From the NCBI GenBank assembly GCA_002342585.1, contig DDQG01000015.1, forward strand, positions 1-64,000: 64,000 bases of DNA, read 5' to 3'. Positions 45,029-53,940 of this stretch are shown piece after piece. The stretch is from Prevotellaceae bacterium UBA2448 (GTDB lineage Bacteria; Bacteroidota; Bacteroidia; Bacteroidales; Bacteroidaceae). Under the pieces are notes generated by a model that was given only the letters and a program-made list of their open reading frames with translations, made no database searches and had not been told where the DNA came from. The number at the start of each line of letters is the position of its first letter. Positions within the stretch are counted from its first letter, which is position 1. The position numbers and the translations under genes were made by a program.

Positions 45029-46048
45029 TCAGTTTGCCGCTTCAAATTCTTTCAAGAATCGTACATCATTTTCTGAGAACAGGCGCAAATCCTTTACTTG
45101 ATATTTCAGGTTTGCTATGCGCTCCACACCCATACCGAATGCATATCCTTTGTATTTTTTAGAATCAATACCATTCAGTTCTAACACTCTTGGGTGAACC
45201 ATTCCGCATCCGAGAATTTCAAGCCATCCGCTGCCTTTACACATCGAACAGCCCTTGCCCTTACAGAGTGTACAGCTTACATCCATTTCAGCACTTGGTT
45301 CTGTGAATGGGAAGTAACTTGGGCGCATGCGGATTTGAGTGTCTTCGCCAAACATCTCCCTTGCGAAGAGCTGCAGAACCTGCATAAGGTCGGTAAAGCT
45401 TACATCCTCATCTACATACAGACCCTCTACCTGGTGGAAGAAACAATGGGCACGAGCTGATATTGCTTCATTTCTATATACTCGTCCAGGACAGACAATT
45501 CTGATAGGTGGCTGAGTATGTTCCATTACGCGACTCTGTACAGAGCTGGTATGTGTACGCAAGATGATGTCTGGATGAGACTCAACGAAGAATGTGTCCT
45601 GCATATCTCGAGCCGGGTGATCCTCAGCGAAATTCATGCTAGAGAATACATGCCAGTCATCTTCTACTTCAGGACCTTCAGCAAGTGAAAAACCGAGTCG
45701 TGAAAAAATATCAACTATTTCATTCTTTACAATAGTTAAAGGATGTCTGGTACCCAGTTCAACAGGGTAGGCTGTACGAGTTATATCAATTTGAGACTCT
45801 TCGCCGTCGCTCTGTTGCAGACTTTGTCTCAGTCCATTGATAACCTCCTGAGCTTTATTCTTTAGTTCATTGATTTTTATACCAATTTCCTTTTTCTGTT
45901 CAGCAGGCACATTACGGAAATCATTCATAAGAGCCGTAATTTCACCTTTTTTACTCAAATACTTGATGCGCAGAGACTCAATATCTTCCGCATTTTTAGC
46001 TGTCAACTGCTCTACTTCAGCAAGCAAGTTCTGTATTTTCTCTAACAT
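45029..46048 (-). CDS. pheS: Phenylalanine-tRNA ligase alpha subunit
   Basis: The 339-residue protein has an N-terminal coiled-coil arm (about 1-85). The class II catalytic core has motif 2 region CPGRVYRNEAISARAHCFFHQVEGLY and motif 3 GYAFGMGVERIANLKYQ. A cysteine-rich insert CTLCKGKGCSMCKGSGW looks like a zinc knuckle. The ATG at 46048 is supported by a promoter ending just upstream (46065-46097). pheT is not adjacent. Confidence 0.95.
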   Translation of the reverse strand: MLEKIQNLLAEVEQLTAKNAEDIESLRIKYLSKKGEITALMNDFRNVPAEQKKEIGIKINELKNKAQEVINGLRQSLQQSDGEESQIDITRTAYPVELGTRHPLTIVKNEIVDIFSRLGFSLAEGPEVEDDWHVFSSMNFAEDHPARDMQDTFFVESHPDIILRTHTSSVQSRVMEHTQPPIRIVCPGRVYRNEAISARAHCFFHQVEGLYVDEDVSFTDLMQVLQLFAREMFGEDTQIRMRPSYFPFTEPSAEMDVSCTLCKGKGCSMCKGSGWLEILGCGMVHPRVLELNGIDSKKYKGYAFGMGVERIANLKYQVKDLRLFSENDVRFLKEFEAAN

Positions 46049-46064
46049 GTTTCTTAAATTTTGT

Positions 46065-46097
46065 GCGAAGGTATAAAAAAAATCCTTCATTTTCAAA
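46065..46097 (-). promoter_or_regulatory. Promoter for pheS
   Basis: On the minus strand, TTTG (46094-46097), 20 bases, TACCTTCGC (46065-46073), one mismatch to TAnnTTTGC. It lies just upstream of the start codon and rules out longer starts. Confidence 0.6.
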
Positions 46098-46149
46098 TAT
46101 TTTATGAAAAGAAACTAGAGAATTTTTAATTCTTGCCTAAGAAATCTAT

Positions 46150-46233
46150 GTTCATAAGTTGTGAACATAAGTTCATAAGTCATGAACACATGTTCATAAG
46201 CCTTGAACATAAGTTCATAAGTTATGAACATAG
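46150..46233. repeat. Four inverted repeats with exact 21-base spacing
   Basis: GTTCATAAG-NNN-TGAACA units begin at 46150, 46171, 46192 and 46213. Each has arms GTTCA and TGAAC around a 7-base centre, and the first and last extend to ATGTTCA/TGAACAT. The spacing equals two helix turns. The array lies in the 383-base gap between the divergent pheS and rpoD genes, which otherwise shows only promoters and A-rich sequence. It looks like a multi-copy operator. Confidence 0.8.
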
Positions 46234-46372
46234 ATTTGTGCGTGTAGAAAAAATAAAATGTATGGCGTAGAAAAATAAAAATCTAGTAGGGAAAAAAGAA
46301 AAAAACATGGTTGAGTGAAAAAATTTTGTTGATTTTTTTGCGAAAAGTTACTATATTATCAGAAAAAAGATA

Positions 46373-46381
46373 TAACTTTGC
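46373..46381 (+). promoter_or_regulatory. -7 element for rpoD
   Basis: TAACTTTGC matches TAnnTTTGC, 51 bases before the ATG at 46432. The -33 region is not consensus. It overlaps an alternative TTG start at 46378, which is therefore rejected. Confidence 0.55.
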
Positions 46382-46431
46382 AAGCTATATATGCGCTTGC
46401 GCGTGTAGAATGTTATTATAGTTTATTCTGT

Positions 46432-47292
46432 ATGAGACAATTAAAGATTACGAAGAGCATCACTAATAGAGAGAGTGCTTCGCTCGATAAGTATTTACAG
46501 GAGATTGGTCGTGAGGAGTTGATTACTGTTGAAGAGGAAGTAGAACTGGCAGGACGAATTCGTAAGGGCGATCGTCGTGCCTTGGAAAAGTTGACTAGAG
46601 CAAACCTGCGTTTCGTTGTGTCTGTTGCTAAGCAGTACCAGAATCAGGGATTGAGTCTTCCAGACCTTATTAATGAAGGTAACTTAGGACTGATTAAGGC
46701 TGCTGAGAAGTTTGACGAAACTCGTGGTTTCAAATTTATCAGTTATGCAGTATGGTGGATTCGTCAGAGTATCCTGCAAGCTCTTGCTGAACAGAGCCGT
46801 ATAGTTCGACTGCCTCTAAATCAGGTAGGTTCCCTGAATAAGATTAGCAAGGCATTCTCTAAGTTTGAACAGGAGAATGAGCGTCGCCCATCGGCTGAGG
46901 AGTTGGCAGAACAGCTTGACTTGCCTGTAGATAAAGTTGCAGACACAATGAAGGTAAGCGGACGACACATTAGTGTGGATGCTCCATTCGTTGAAGGTGA
47001 GGACAACAGCCTGCTCGATGTGTTGGTAAATGATGATTCCCCTATGGCTGACCGTTCGCTCGTGGGCGAGTCTCTTTCTAAAGAGATAGACCGCACACTC
47101 GACACGTTGACTCCAAGGGAGAAAGAGATAATCCGTATGTTCTTCGGAATTGGTGAACACGAAAAGACTCTTGAAGAGATTGGTGACAGATTCAATCTGA
47201 CTCGTGAGCGAGTTCGCCAGATTAAAGAAAAGGCAATTCGCCGACTGAGAGCAAATTCGAAAAACAAACTATTGAAGCAGTATCTGGGATAA
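46432..47292 (+). CDS. rpoD: Primary RNA polymerase sigma factor (RpoD/SigA)
   Basis: The 286-residue housekeeping sigma factor of the short Bacteroidetes type lacks region 1.1. Region 1.2 is near LDKYLQEIGREELIT. Region 2 has NLRFVVSVAKQYQNQGLSLPDLINEGNLGLIKAAEKFD and the -7-reading helix FISYAVWWIRQSI. Region 3 covers about 130-190, and region 4 ends in TLEEIGDRFNLTRERVRQIKEKAIRRLR. It would read the TTTG/TAnnTTTGC promoters seen throughout the window. The array of 21-base repeats upstream could regulate it. Confidence 0.97.
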   Translation: MRQLKITKSITNRESASLDKYLQEIGREELITVEEEVELAGRIRKGDRRALEKLTRANLRFVVSVAKQYQNQGLSLPDLINEGNLGLIKAAEKFDETRGFKFISYAVWWIRQSILQALAEQSRIVRLPLNQVGSLNKISKAFSKFEQENERRPSAEELAEQLDLPVDKVADTMKVSGRHISVDAPFVEGEDNSLLDVLVNDDSPMADRSLVGESLSKEIDRTLDTLTPREKEIIRMFFGIGEHEKTLEEIGDRFNLTRERVRQIKEKAIRRLRANSKNKLLKQYLG

Positions 47293-47293
47293 G

Positions 47294-47800
47294 ATGAATC
47301 TTACAAAATACATAGGATTAATTCTGCTGACAGCCATTACTGTCGGAGTTTGGAATACCGCCGAAGCAAAGAAAGACAAGAAGGATTCGAGTGCTTCTGT
47401 TCCGTTCATTATGGAAAAGACTCCTGGAAAGGTGTATGTGTTCGGTGTGTCGCAACGACTGGGTGGCGAGGAGGTTTTTATTACCGAGATAAACGAAATA
47501 GACAGTCTTGCTCTGCAGAAGAAAACCAAATTCCTTCCATTCCGATCGGCTTTGAGTCTTCAGCTACAAAGCTATACTGAGGGCGTTTTGGAAGAACCAA
47601 ACCAAACAGTTAGCATTTTTTTCAGCGCAAAGAAAGATAAGCTGAAACAGACATTGTCCAAGGTCAGAAAACGCTATCAGGCAAATAGTGGCAAAAAAGT
47701 TACTACGATTATCCTCGATGAGTTTAAGTTTAAGCATCCGCTTGATATGCATGCTGTTAAAACTGAAGGACAAAAAACAAATAACGCAATAAAAGAGTGA
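47294..47800 (+). CDS. Exported protein of unknown function
   Basis: The 168-residue protein has a signal peptide (MNLTKYIGLILLTAITVGVWNTAEA) followed by a lysine-rich stretch and a small mixed domain (KVYVFGVSQRLGGEEVFITEINEIDSL). No known motif. It starts one base after the rpoD stop and overlaps the protease gene by four bases, so the three are co-transcribed at least in part. Confidence 0.7.
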   Translation: MNLTKYIGLILLTAITVGVWNTAEAKKDKKDSSASVPFIMEKTPGKVYVFGVSQRLGGEEVFITEINEIDSLALQKKTKFLPFRSALSLQLQSYTEGVLEEPNQTVSIFFSAKKDKLKQTLSKVRKRYQANSGKKVTTIILDEFKFKHPLDMHAVKTEGQKTNNAIKE

Positions 47801-49056
47801 CTCTACCAAGATATATTATAGTTCTTTTCGCAGCTACAATGCTATTGTTCGCATGTAAAAAGGAAGAGCAGAAAGAAGAACCGAAAGAACATTATGGTAC
47901 GACTAATGGTCGTACCGTTTTGGTATATATTGTTGCTGATAATAATATGTCTACTCAAGCCCTGATTGACATCAGGGAAATGCTTATTGGTGCTAAATAT
48001 TTAGGTGATAAGGATCATCTGATGATTTATCTGGATGATAATTCGATGCCTAGAATATATGATGTTACAAACTCAAATGCCGGACAGGCATACAAAGATT
48101 TGACTCCGGTTTTTTCGTTCAGCAGCGAAGTAAACTCATGTACTTACGACCAGCTGTTGTGGGTTTTGAACTATATGAAAGAACACTATGCAGCAGAGAG
48201 TTACGGACTTGTGATGTGGTCGCATGGTAGCGGATGGCTTCCTGCAACCCCAAGTGCTAACCCAAAAACATATGGTGTAAAGAGTCGTTCGTTTGGTCTT
48301 GATAATGACGGAAAGAGTTTCACAGGTCATCAAATGGACATAGAGGAGATTGCTCAAGCTATTGAAGACTTTCAGAAAGTAGATTTTTTGATTTTCGATG
48401 CTTGTTTCATGCAGAATATTGAAGTAGTTTATGCTCTGAGAAACACAGCAAAGACTATTATCAGTTCTCCTGCTGAAGTGCCTGGTGATGGAGCACCATA
48501 TCATACGATGTTAAAACCAATGTTTGAAGATGAAGGTTATGTGACAGGTATGGTTGATGAATATTATAATGTATATAAAAGTTCAACAATATATGGTATT
48601 CTTCTGTCGGCTGTGAATTGTGAATCTCTTGAACATTTTGCTGAAGTGACTCGTGTTTATGTACAGAAATATAAACAGGAACTGCTGACAACAGAATATG
48701 TTGACGATAATAATAATCCTACTATTCTGGACTATTTCTGGTTTGACAAGTATACTAGTAGTTCTCTCCAGTATCCGGACTACTATGACATTAAAGGCTT
48801 GATGAAGAAGGTGATGACGACAGAAGATTATGCGGTTTGGAGTGAGGAACTAAATAAAATCATTGGTGCTAGTGTGTATACTAACCTGTGGTTTTCTGCA
48901 GCAATGAACAAACAGTATAAAACTGTTGATGGAGACCAGTATAGTGGTGTGTCAATGCATGTTCCATTAGAAAAGTATGCTGTTAAGGATTCTGGTTTTA
49001 AACGTTTCGCAAGTTCGTATTATGATACAGAATGGGCACAGAAAGTTTGGGAATAA
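47797..49056 (+). CDS. Clostripain-family (C11) cysteine protease, lipoprotein
   Basis: The 419-residue protein has a lipoprotein signal with lipobox LLFAC (cysteine at about 20). The C11 peptidase core has TVLVYIVADNNMS, the catalytic histidine in VMWSHGSGW and the catalytic cysteine in LIFDACFMQNIEV. C11 proteases cut after basic residues and often self-activate. It starts with GTG overlapping the previous stop. It is followed after 7 bases by the HprK-like gene. Confidence 0.88.
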   Translation: MTLPRYIIVLFAATMLLFACKKEEQKEEPKEHYGTTNGRTVLVYIVADNNMSTQALIDIREMLIGAKYLGDKDHLMIYLDDNSMPRIYDVTNSNAGQAYKDLTPVFSFSSEVNSCTYDQLLWVLNYMKEHYAAESYGLVMWSHGSGWLPATPSANPKTYGVKSRSFGLDNDGKSFTGHQMDIEEIAQAIEDFQKVDFLIFDACFMQNIEVVYALRNTAKTIISSPAEVPGDGAPYHTMLKPMFEDEGYVTGMVDEYYNVYKSSTIYGILLSAVNCESLEHFAEVTRVYVQKYKQELLTTEYVDDNNNPTILDYFWFDKYTSSSLQYPDYYDIKGLMKKVMTTEDYAVWSEELNKIIGASVYTNLWFSAAMNKQYKTVDGDQYSGVSMHVPLEKYAVKDSGFKRFASSYYDTEWAQKVWE

Positions 49057-49063
49057 AAATTAA

Positions 49064-49945
49064 ATGGAAAGCAAATATTATAAAGTTGGTGGACATACAT
49101 ATAAGTTGGTGTTTCTTGATGATAGGAATACCGACAAATTACTGATGTCGAGCAAACCGTTTGAAGTAAACCCAACAGAGGAAAACCTGATGTTTACTAT
49201 GCAGGTAAACGATAACTGGACCCCTAAAGAAAAAGGACAGGAAATAGGTCACTTCGACTGTGGAGGTAACATGCATGATGTTTACAAACTGAATGATGGT
49301 TCGTATCAGATTTTAGTTTCTAATCCGGCAGGACATAAGTGTTGTTTATTGGAAACAAATGCGACTTTCGATTTTGCTAATGTCAAACTGAACGGATCGG
49401 ATTCAATGCGTACTTTCGGACTGAACAACGCATTGATGATGGTTTATGCCTTTGCCGGTTCTCTTCGTAATACCATCTTGATTCATGCTTCTGTGGTAAG
49501 AAAGGACGACTTCGGATACCTTTGTCTGGGAGTGAGCGGAACAGGTAAAAGTACACATACAGGTCTGTGGCTTAAACATATAGAGGGTACAGACCTGATG
49601 AATGATGATAATCCTGTAGTTAGGGTAGAGGAGAACGGAACAGTTAGGGTGTATGGTTCGCCTTGGAGCGGAAAGACTCCTTGCTATAGAAATACTGATG
49701 CACCTGTCGGAGCCTTCCTACAACTGAAACAGGCTCCATACAATAAAATAAGACAGATGACTGTTGTTGAGACTTTTGCCTCGTTGCTGCCTTCGTGCTC
49801 TGTAATGAAATGGGACGAAAGAAATTATACTGGAGTGTGTGATACAGTCAAAGCAATTATGGAACATTCAAAGACCTTCCTGCTTGAATGTTTGCCAGAC
49901 GAGGCAGCCTGCCAATTGAGTTATAGTACCATAAGAGCTGTGTAG
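49064..49945 (+). CDS. HprK/PEP-carboxykinase-like P-loop protein
   Basis: The 293-residue protein has the P-loop GVSGTGKSTHTGLW at about 157-170, then LMNDDNPVVRVEENG, VYGSPWSGKTPCYRNTDAPV and FLQLKQAPYNKIRQM. This resembles the HPr-kinase-like proteins found next to PqqD proteins in peptide-modification and related clusters. It may phosphorylate a peptide, protein or small molecule; none is identified. The neighbours downstream are an S24/S26 peptidase and a PqqD-like protein, which supports this context. Confidence 0.75.
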   Translation: MESKYYKVGGHTYKLVFLDDRNTDKLLMSSKPFEVNPTEENLMFTMQVNDNWTPKEKGQEIGHFDCGGNMHDVYKLNDGSYQILVSNPAGHKCCLLETNATFDFANVKLNGSDSMRTFGLNNALMMVYAFAGSLRNTILIHASVVRKDDFGYLCLGVSGTGKSTHTGLWLKHIEGTDLMNDDNPVVRVEENGTVRVYGSPWSGKTPCYRNTDAPVGAFLQLKQAPYNKIRQMTVVETFASLLPSCSVMKWDERNYTGVCDTVKAIMEHSKTFLLECLPDEAACQLSYSTIRAV

Positions 49946-49955
49946 ATTCAGAGAA

Positions 49956-50435
49956 ATGGAAACAATCCAGTTGCAAAATGATGTATTCTTGCCACAGGTG
50001 GTAGAACTCATAAACGAAGGACATACTGTTACGATTATGGCACGAGGAAATAGTATGATGCCTTTTATCAAGGATGGACGTGATTCTCTGATTTTTTCAA
50101 ATCTAAACTTAGATATTAGAGTAGGGGAAGCTGTGCTGGCAGAGATACATAAAGGAGTGTTTGTTTGCCATAGGATAGTAGAGATAAAGGACGGGAAAGT
50201 TACGCTTAGAGGTGATGGAAATGTGCAGGGTACGGAAACTTGCCGTATTGAGGATGTGAAAGCACGACTTGTTGCTGTGAAGAGATGTGGCAAATACTAT
50301 GATTTAAGAACTTCGAAAGTGTGGAAAATATATTCTTTCTGCTGGACAAGACTTCTGCCATTAAGACGCTATTTACTGGCTTTATACCGTTTGCTGGCTA
50401 TGCACCAATTGCCACAAAGATGGCAAAGGAAATAA
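49956..50435 (+). CDS. S24/S26-family peptidase-like protein
   Basis: The 159-residue protein has a signal-peptidase/LexA-like fold with the nucleophile region MARGNSMMPFIKDG and the following strands VGEAVLAEIHKG, VCHRIVEIKDGKVTLRGDGN. The serine is in GNSMMP. The C-terminus is basic and aromatic (WTRLLPLRRYLLALYRLLAMHQLPQRW) and could attach to membrane. There is no N-terminal membrane helix. Members of this group sit beside PqqD proteins in many Bacteroidetes; the substrate is unknown. Confidence 0.75.
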   Translation: METIQLQNDVFLPQVVELINEGHTVTIMARGNSMMPFIKDGRDSLIFSNLNLDIRVGEAVLAEIHKGVFVCHRIVEIKDGKVTLRGDGNVQGTETCRIEDVKARLVAVKRCGKYYDLRTSKVWKIYSFCWTRLLPLRRYLLALYRLLAMHQLPQRWQRK

Positions 50436-50515
50436 TATCTGAATATTCTGCATTTCTTTTTTCTTCGTTTAAGATTTTTATATAACTTTGCTTATGATTT
50501 AGTAAAGGAATTCCG

Positions 50516-50524
50516 TATCTTTGC
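50516..50524 (+). promoter_or_regulatory. -7 element for the PqqD-like gene
   Basis: TATCTTTGC matches TAnnTTTGC, 30 bases before the ATG at 50554. A second match, TAACTTTGC, lies at 50483-50491. It suggests that the PqqD gene and ung can be transcribed apart from the genes upstream. Confidence 0.55.
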
Positions 50525-50553
50525 AAAGATTATATAATGGTTATATATTTAAT

Positions 50554-50820
50554 ATGAAGATTAAAGAAGGTTTTGAATTACGTACCATCTGTGGAGAAAA
50601 TATTATTATCTCACATGGAGTGGAAAACATAAATTTTACACAGATTATAACTCTGAACGAATCAGCTGTGTCGATTTGGAATGCTCTTATAGGTAAAGAG
50701 TTCGACTTAAACGACATAGTTAAAGTGCTGACTGACGAATATGATGTGCAGGAAGAAGTAGCTCGGAAAGATGCAGAAGACCTTATTGAGAACTGGAAGA
50801 AGATAGGACTGGTAGGATGA
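50554..50820 (+). CDS. PqqD-like peptide-binding protein
   Basis: The 88-residue protein has the PqqD/RRE layout: a beta-rich start (MKIKEGFELRTICGENIIISHG), then LNESAVSIWNALIG, DIVKVLTDEYDV and a C-terminal helix DAEDLIENWKKIGLV. Such domains bind leader peptides in ribosomal peptide natural product pathways, but also occur elsewhere. The ATG at 50554 lies after the promoter at 50516. It overlaps ung by four bases (ATGA). No radical-SAM enzyme or clear precursor peptide is beside it. Confidence 0.82.
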   Translation: MKIKEGFELRTICGENIIISHGVENINFTQIITLNESAVSIWNALIGKEFDLNDIVKVLTDEYDVQEEVARKDAEDLIENWKKIGLVG

Positions 50821-51479
50821 ATGTTAAGATTGAATCAAGTTGGAAGGAGGTTTTGCAGACAGAGTTCGACAAACCTTATTTCGTTAAGTTGACAGATTTT
50901 GTCCGCGACGAATATAAACATTGTAAGGTTTATCCTCCAGCTGGTCTTATTTTTAACGCATTTAATCTATGTCCGTTCAACAATGTCAAAGTGGTATTGA
51001 TTGGGCAAGACCCATACCACGAACCAGGACAAGCACATGGACTCTGTTTTTCCGTAAATGACGGAGTACAGTTTCCACCTTCGTTGCTGAATATATTCAA
51101 AGAACTGAAAAGTGACATTGGTAAAGATATTCCTCAATCTGGAAATTTAAGCCGATGGGCAGAGCAGGGAGTATTATTACTAAATGCAACACTTACCGTG
51201 AGAGAGCATCAGGCCGGAGCTCATCAGGGAAAAGGCTGGGAAGAGTTTACGGATGCTGTTATCAGAATACTTAGCGAGAAGAAAGATGGATTGGTTTTCA
51301 TGTTGTGGGGTAGTTATGCTCAAAGCAAAGCAAAACTGATAGACGAAAGTCGTCACTATGTATTACGCTCAGCACATCCATCGCCATTGTCAGCATATAG
51401 AGGCTTCTTCGGAAATCATCATTTTTCACTAACAAATGATTATTTGTCGAAAAATGGAAAAACAATAATAAACTGGTAA
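50817..51479 (+). CDS. ung: Uracil-DNA glycosylase
   Basis: The 220-residue family 1 enzyme removes uracil from DNA. The catalytic water-activating motif is GQDPYHEPGQAHGLCFSV, the DNA-intercalation loop is HPSPLSAYRGFFG, and LLLNATLTVRE is typical. It is coupled to the PqqD-like gene by a four-base overlap. Confidence 0.97.
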   Translation: MNVKIESSWKEVLQTEFDKPYFVKLTDFVRDEYKHCKVYPPAGLIFNAFNLCPFNNVKVVLIGQDPYHEPGQAHGLCFSVNDGVQFPPSLLNIFKELKSDIGKDIPQSGNLSRWAEQGVLLLNATLTVREHQAGAHQGKGWEEFTDAVIRILSEKKDGLVFMLWGSYAQSKAKLIDESRHYVLRSAHPSPLSAYRGFFGNHHFSLTNDYLSKNGKTIINW

Positions 51480-51499
51480 TAAATATTCTATAATATATT

Positions 51500-53887
51500 A
51501 TGAGTAACGCTTCAGACGAAAAAGAAAAAAAAGCAAAGGATTTCGGTCACATGCCTAAGATACTAATTGGATTATGGGGCTTTGTGTTGTTTATATTTGC
51601 TTGCATAGCAATATTTATATTCAGTATCTCACAGGGTTGGTTTGGCGAGTTGCCTCCTGTGTCGGACTTGGAAAACCCGATAAACAAATATGCATCAAGG
51701 GTTTTTACAAGTGATAATAAATTACTTGGAACATGGAGCTATGCATCGGAGAATCGTGTTATGGTGACATATGATTCACTACCACAAAATCTTGTAAATG
51801 CATTAGTTGCAACTGAGGATGAACGCTTTTTTGACCACTCTGGTGTTGACCTTAGAGCCTTATTGCGTGCTATAGTGAAGCGTGGATTTATGCATCAAAA
51901 ATCAGCTGGTGGTGGTTCTACTATCACTCAACAGTTAGCTAAGCAGCTCTACTCGGAAGTTGCAAGAGATACCCGTAAACGTCTGATGCAGAAACCTATC
52001 GAATGGTATATTGCTGTTCAGTTGGAAAGGTTCTATACAAAAGAAGAAATCTTGACGATGTATCTTAATTATTTTGATTTCCTGAATAATGCTGTTGGCA
52101 TCAAGAATGCTGCCAAGACATATTTCGGACATGATCGCGTACAGGATTTAAATCTCGTAGAATGTGCAACATTAGTGGGTATGTGTAAAAACCCTTCTCT
52201 TTATAATCCGAGACGATTCTTAGATCGTAGCCGTAACCGGCGTAATGTGGTTTTAGCTCAGATGCACAAGTCGGGGTATCTTTCAAAAGAAGAAATGTTA
52301 GCTGCTCAGAAGAAGCCTCTCGATATAAGCCACTTCCATGTTCAAGACCATAAGGAAGGTATGGCTCCTTATTTCCGCGAATATCTGCGTCGTATATTCA
52401 TGGCAAAGAAGCCAGATAAAGATAATTATGCAGCATGGCAGTATCAGCAATTTTATGATGACAGCCTTGCATGGGAGAACGACCCTCTGTATGGTTGGTG
52501 TAACAAAAACGTAAAAAAAGACGGTTCTCATTATAATATATATACTGACGGACTAAAGATATACACTACACTTGACAGTCGTATGCAACAGTTTGCAGAG
52601 GAATGTGTTGCAAATCATGTGTCAGGATATTTGCAGAAAGCATTTGACGAAGAACAGAAAGGCAATCCGACTGCTCCATTCTGGGAATTATCAAACGAAA
52701 AGATTGATCATATTTTGCATAGAGCTATGCGTCAAAGCGAACGTTATAGAGTGATGAAAAACGATGGATGTTCGGACGAAGAAATCGAAAAGGCTTTCAA
52801 TACAAAGACTCCAATGATGCTCTACGGCAAGACAGAAGAAGTTGAGATGACTCCGCTTGACTCAATTCGATACTATAAACACTTCTTGAGAACTGCCATG
52901 ATGGCAATGGATCCAAGAAATGGACATGTAAAAGTGTATGTTGGCGGACTGAACTACAGATATTTCCAGTATGACAATGTCTTGGGTGGTGGGAGACGAC
53001 AGATAGGTTCTACTATGAAACCATTCCTCTATACATTAGCTATGGAAAACGGATTCACACCGTGTGATGTAGCTCCAAATGTTCAGCTCACATACGGTTC
53101 AGGACCAATGGCCTGGACTCCAAGAAACGGTTCAAAAGCTCGTTATGGAGAGATGGTTACGCTAAAATGGGGACTCTCACAATCGAACAACTGGATAGCA
53201 GCATATGTAATGAGTCAGCTGAACCCGAATGCACTCATCGATTTAGTACACCTGTTTGGTATCACAACTCAGAATATGCACCCATCATTGCCTTTGTGCT
53301 TAGGACCATGTGATGTCAGCGTGGGCGAAATGGTTAGTGCTTATACAGCCTTTGCTAATAATGGTGTACGATTCTGTCCACTCCTCGTTTCACACATCGA
53401 AGATTCAGATGGTAACATCATTGAGACCTTTACTCCAAGAATGAATGAGGTAATGTCACAGGAGTCTTGTTATAAGATGATAGATATGCTGCGTGCAGTT
53501 ATTGACCACGGAACAGGTCGTTCGTTGAGAACTGAAAAGTATGGCATCACAGCAGATATGATTGGTAAGACTGGTACTACAAATTCTAATGCTGATGGTT
53601 GGTTTATGGGAGTCGTGCCAAAATTAGTGGTAGGTTGCTGGGTTGGTGGTGAAGACCGAGATATCCACTTCCGTAGTATGGCTTTCGGACAAGGTGCAAG
53701 AGCTGCTCTACCTGCAGTAGGTAATTTCTTAAAAAAGGTTTTTGCTACTAAAGAATTTGGTATTGCTCAAACTGATACATTTGCAATTCCTAATAATTTC
53801 AAATTCTGTTCTAGCGACCTTGATGACCTAGATTCTGCACCAAAGACTCCCGTGGAAGAAAGTGAAATGGATTCAAATTTCCAATAA
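51500..53887 (+). CDS. Class A penicillin-binding protein (PBP1A-like)
   Basis: The 795-residue bifunctional peptidoglycan synthase has a single N-terminal membrane anchor (about 21-46). The glycosyltransferase domain has catalytic EDERFFDHSGVD and GGSTITQQLAKQL. The transpeptidase domain has SxxK in GSTMKPFLY, SxN in SQSNNW and KTGT in IGKTGTTNSNADGW. The tail is acidic. The last codons and stop lie within a 27-base tandem duplication. Confidence 0.95.
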   Translation: MSNASDEKEKKAKDFGHMPKILIGLWGFVLFIFACIAIFIFSISQGWFGELPPVSDLENPINKYASRVFTSDNKLLGTWSYASENRVMVTYDSLPQNLVNALVATEDERFFDHSGVDLRALLRAIVKRGFMHQKSAGGGSTITQQLAKQLYSEVARDTRKRLMQKPIEWYIAVQLERFYTKEEILTMYLNYFDFLNNAVGIKNAAKTYFGHDRVQDLNLVECATLVGMCKNPSLYNPRRFLDRSRNRRNVVLAQMHKSGYLSKEEMLAAQKKPLDISHFHVQDHKEGMAPYFREYLRRIFMAKKPDKDNYAAWQYQQFYDDSLAWENDPLYGWCNKNVKKDGSHYNIYTDGLKIYTTLDSRMQQFAEECVANHVSGYLQKAFDEEQKGNPTAPFWELSNEKIDHILHRAMRQSERYRVMKNDGCSDEEIEKAFNTKTPMMLYGKTEEVEMTPLDSIRYYKHFLRTAMMAMDPRNGHVKVYVGGLNYRYFQYDNVLGGGRRQIGSTMKPFLYTLAMENGFTPCDVAPNVQLTYGSGPMAWTPRNGSKARYGEMVTLKWGLSQSNNWIAAYVMSQLNPNALIDLVHLFGITTQNMHPSLPLCLGPCDVSVGEMVSAYTAFANNGVRFCPLLVSHIEDSDGNIIETFTPRMNEVMSQESCYKMIDMLRAVIDHGTGRSLRTEKYGITADMIGKTGTTNSNADGWFMGVVPKLVVGCWVGGEDRDIHFRSMAFGQGARAALPAVGNFLKKVFATKEFGIAQTDTFAIPNNFKFCSSDLDDLDSAPKTPVEESEMDSNFQ

Positions 53888-53925
53888 CCTGAAATCTATT
53901 CAAATTTCCAATAACCTGAAATCTA
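53872..53925. repeat. 27-base tandem duplication across the PBP stop codon
   Basis: Two adjacent identical 27-base units (53872-53898 and 53899-53925), each beginning TTCAAATTTCC and ending GAAATCTA. The first contains the stop codon of the PBP gene; the second lies between the PBP gene and kdsB. Confidence 0.85.
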
Positions 53926-53940
53926 TATAATTGATTATTT

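Noticed and set aside
46378..46431. Longer start for the sigma factor
   Set aside because: The TTG at 46378 lies within the -7 element TAACTTTGC; the ATG at 46432 gives the usual 286 residues.
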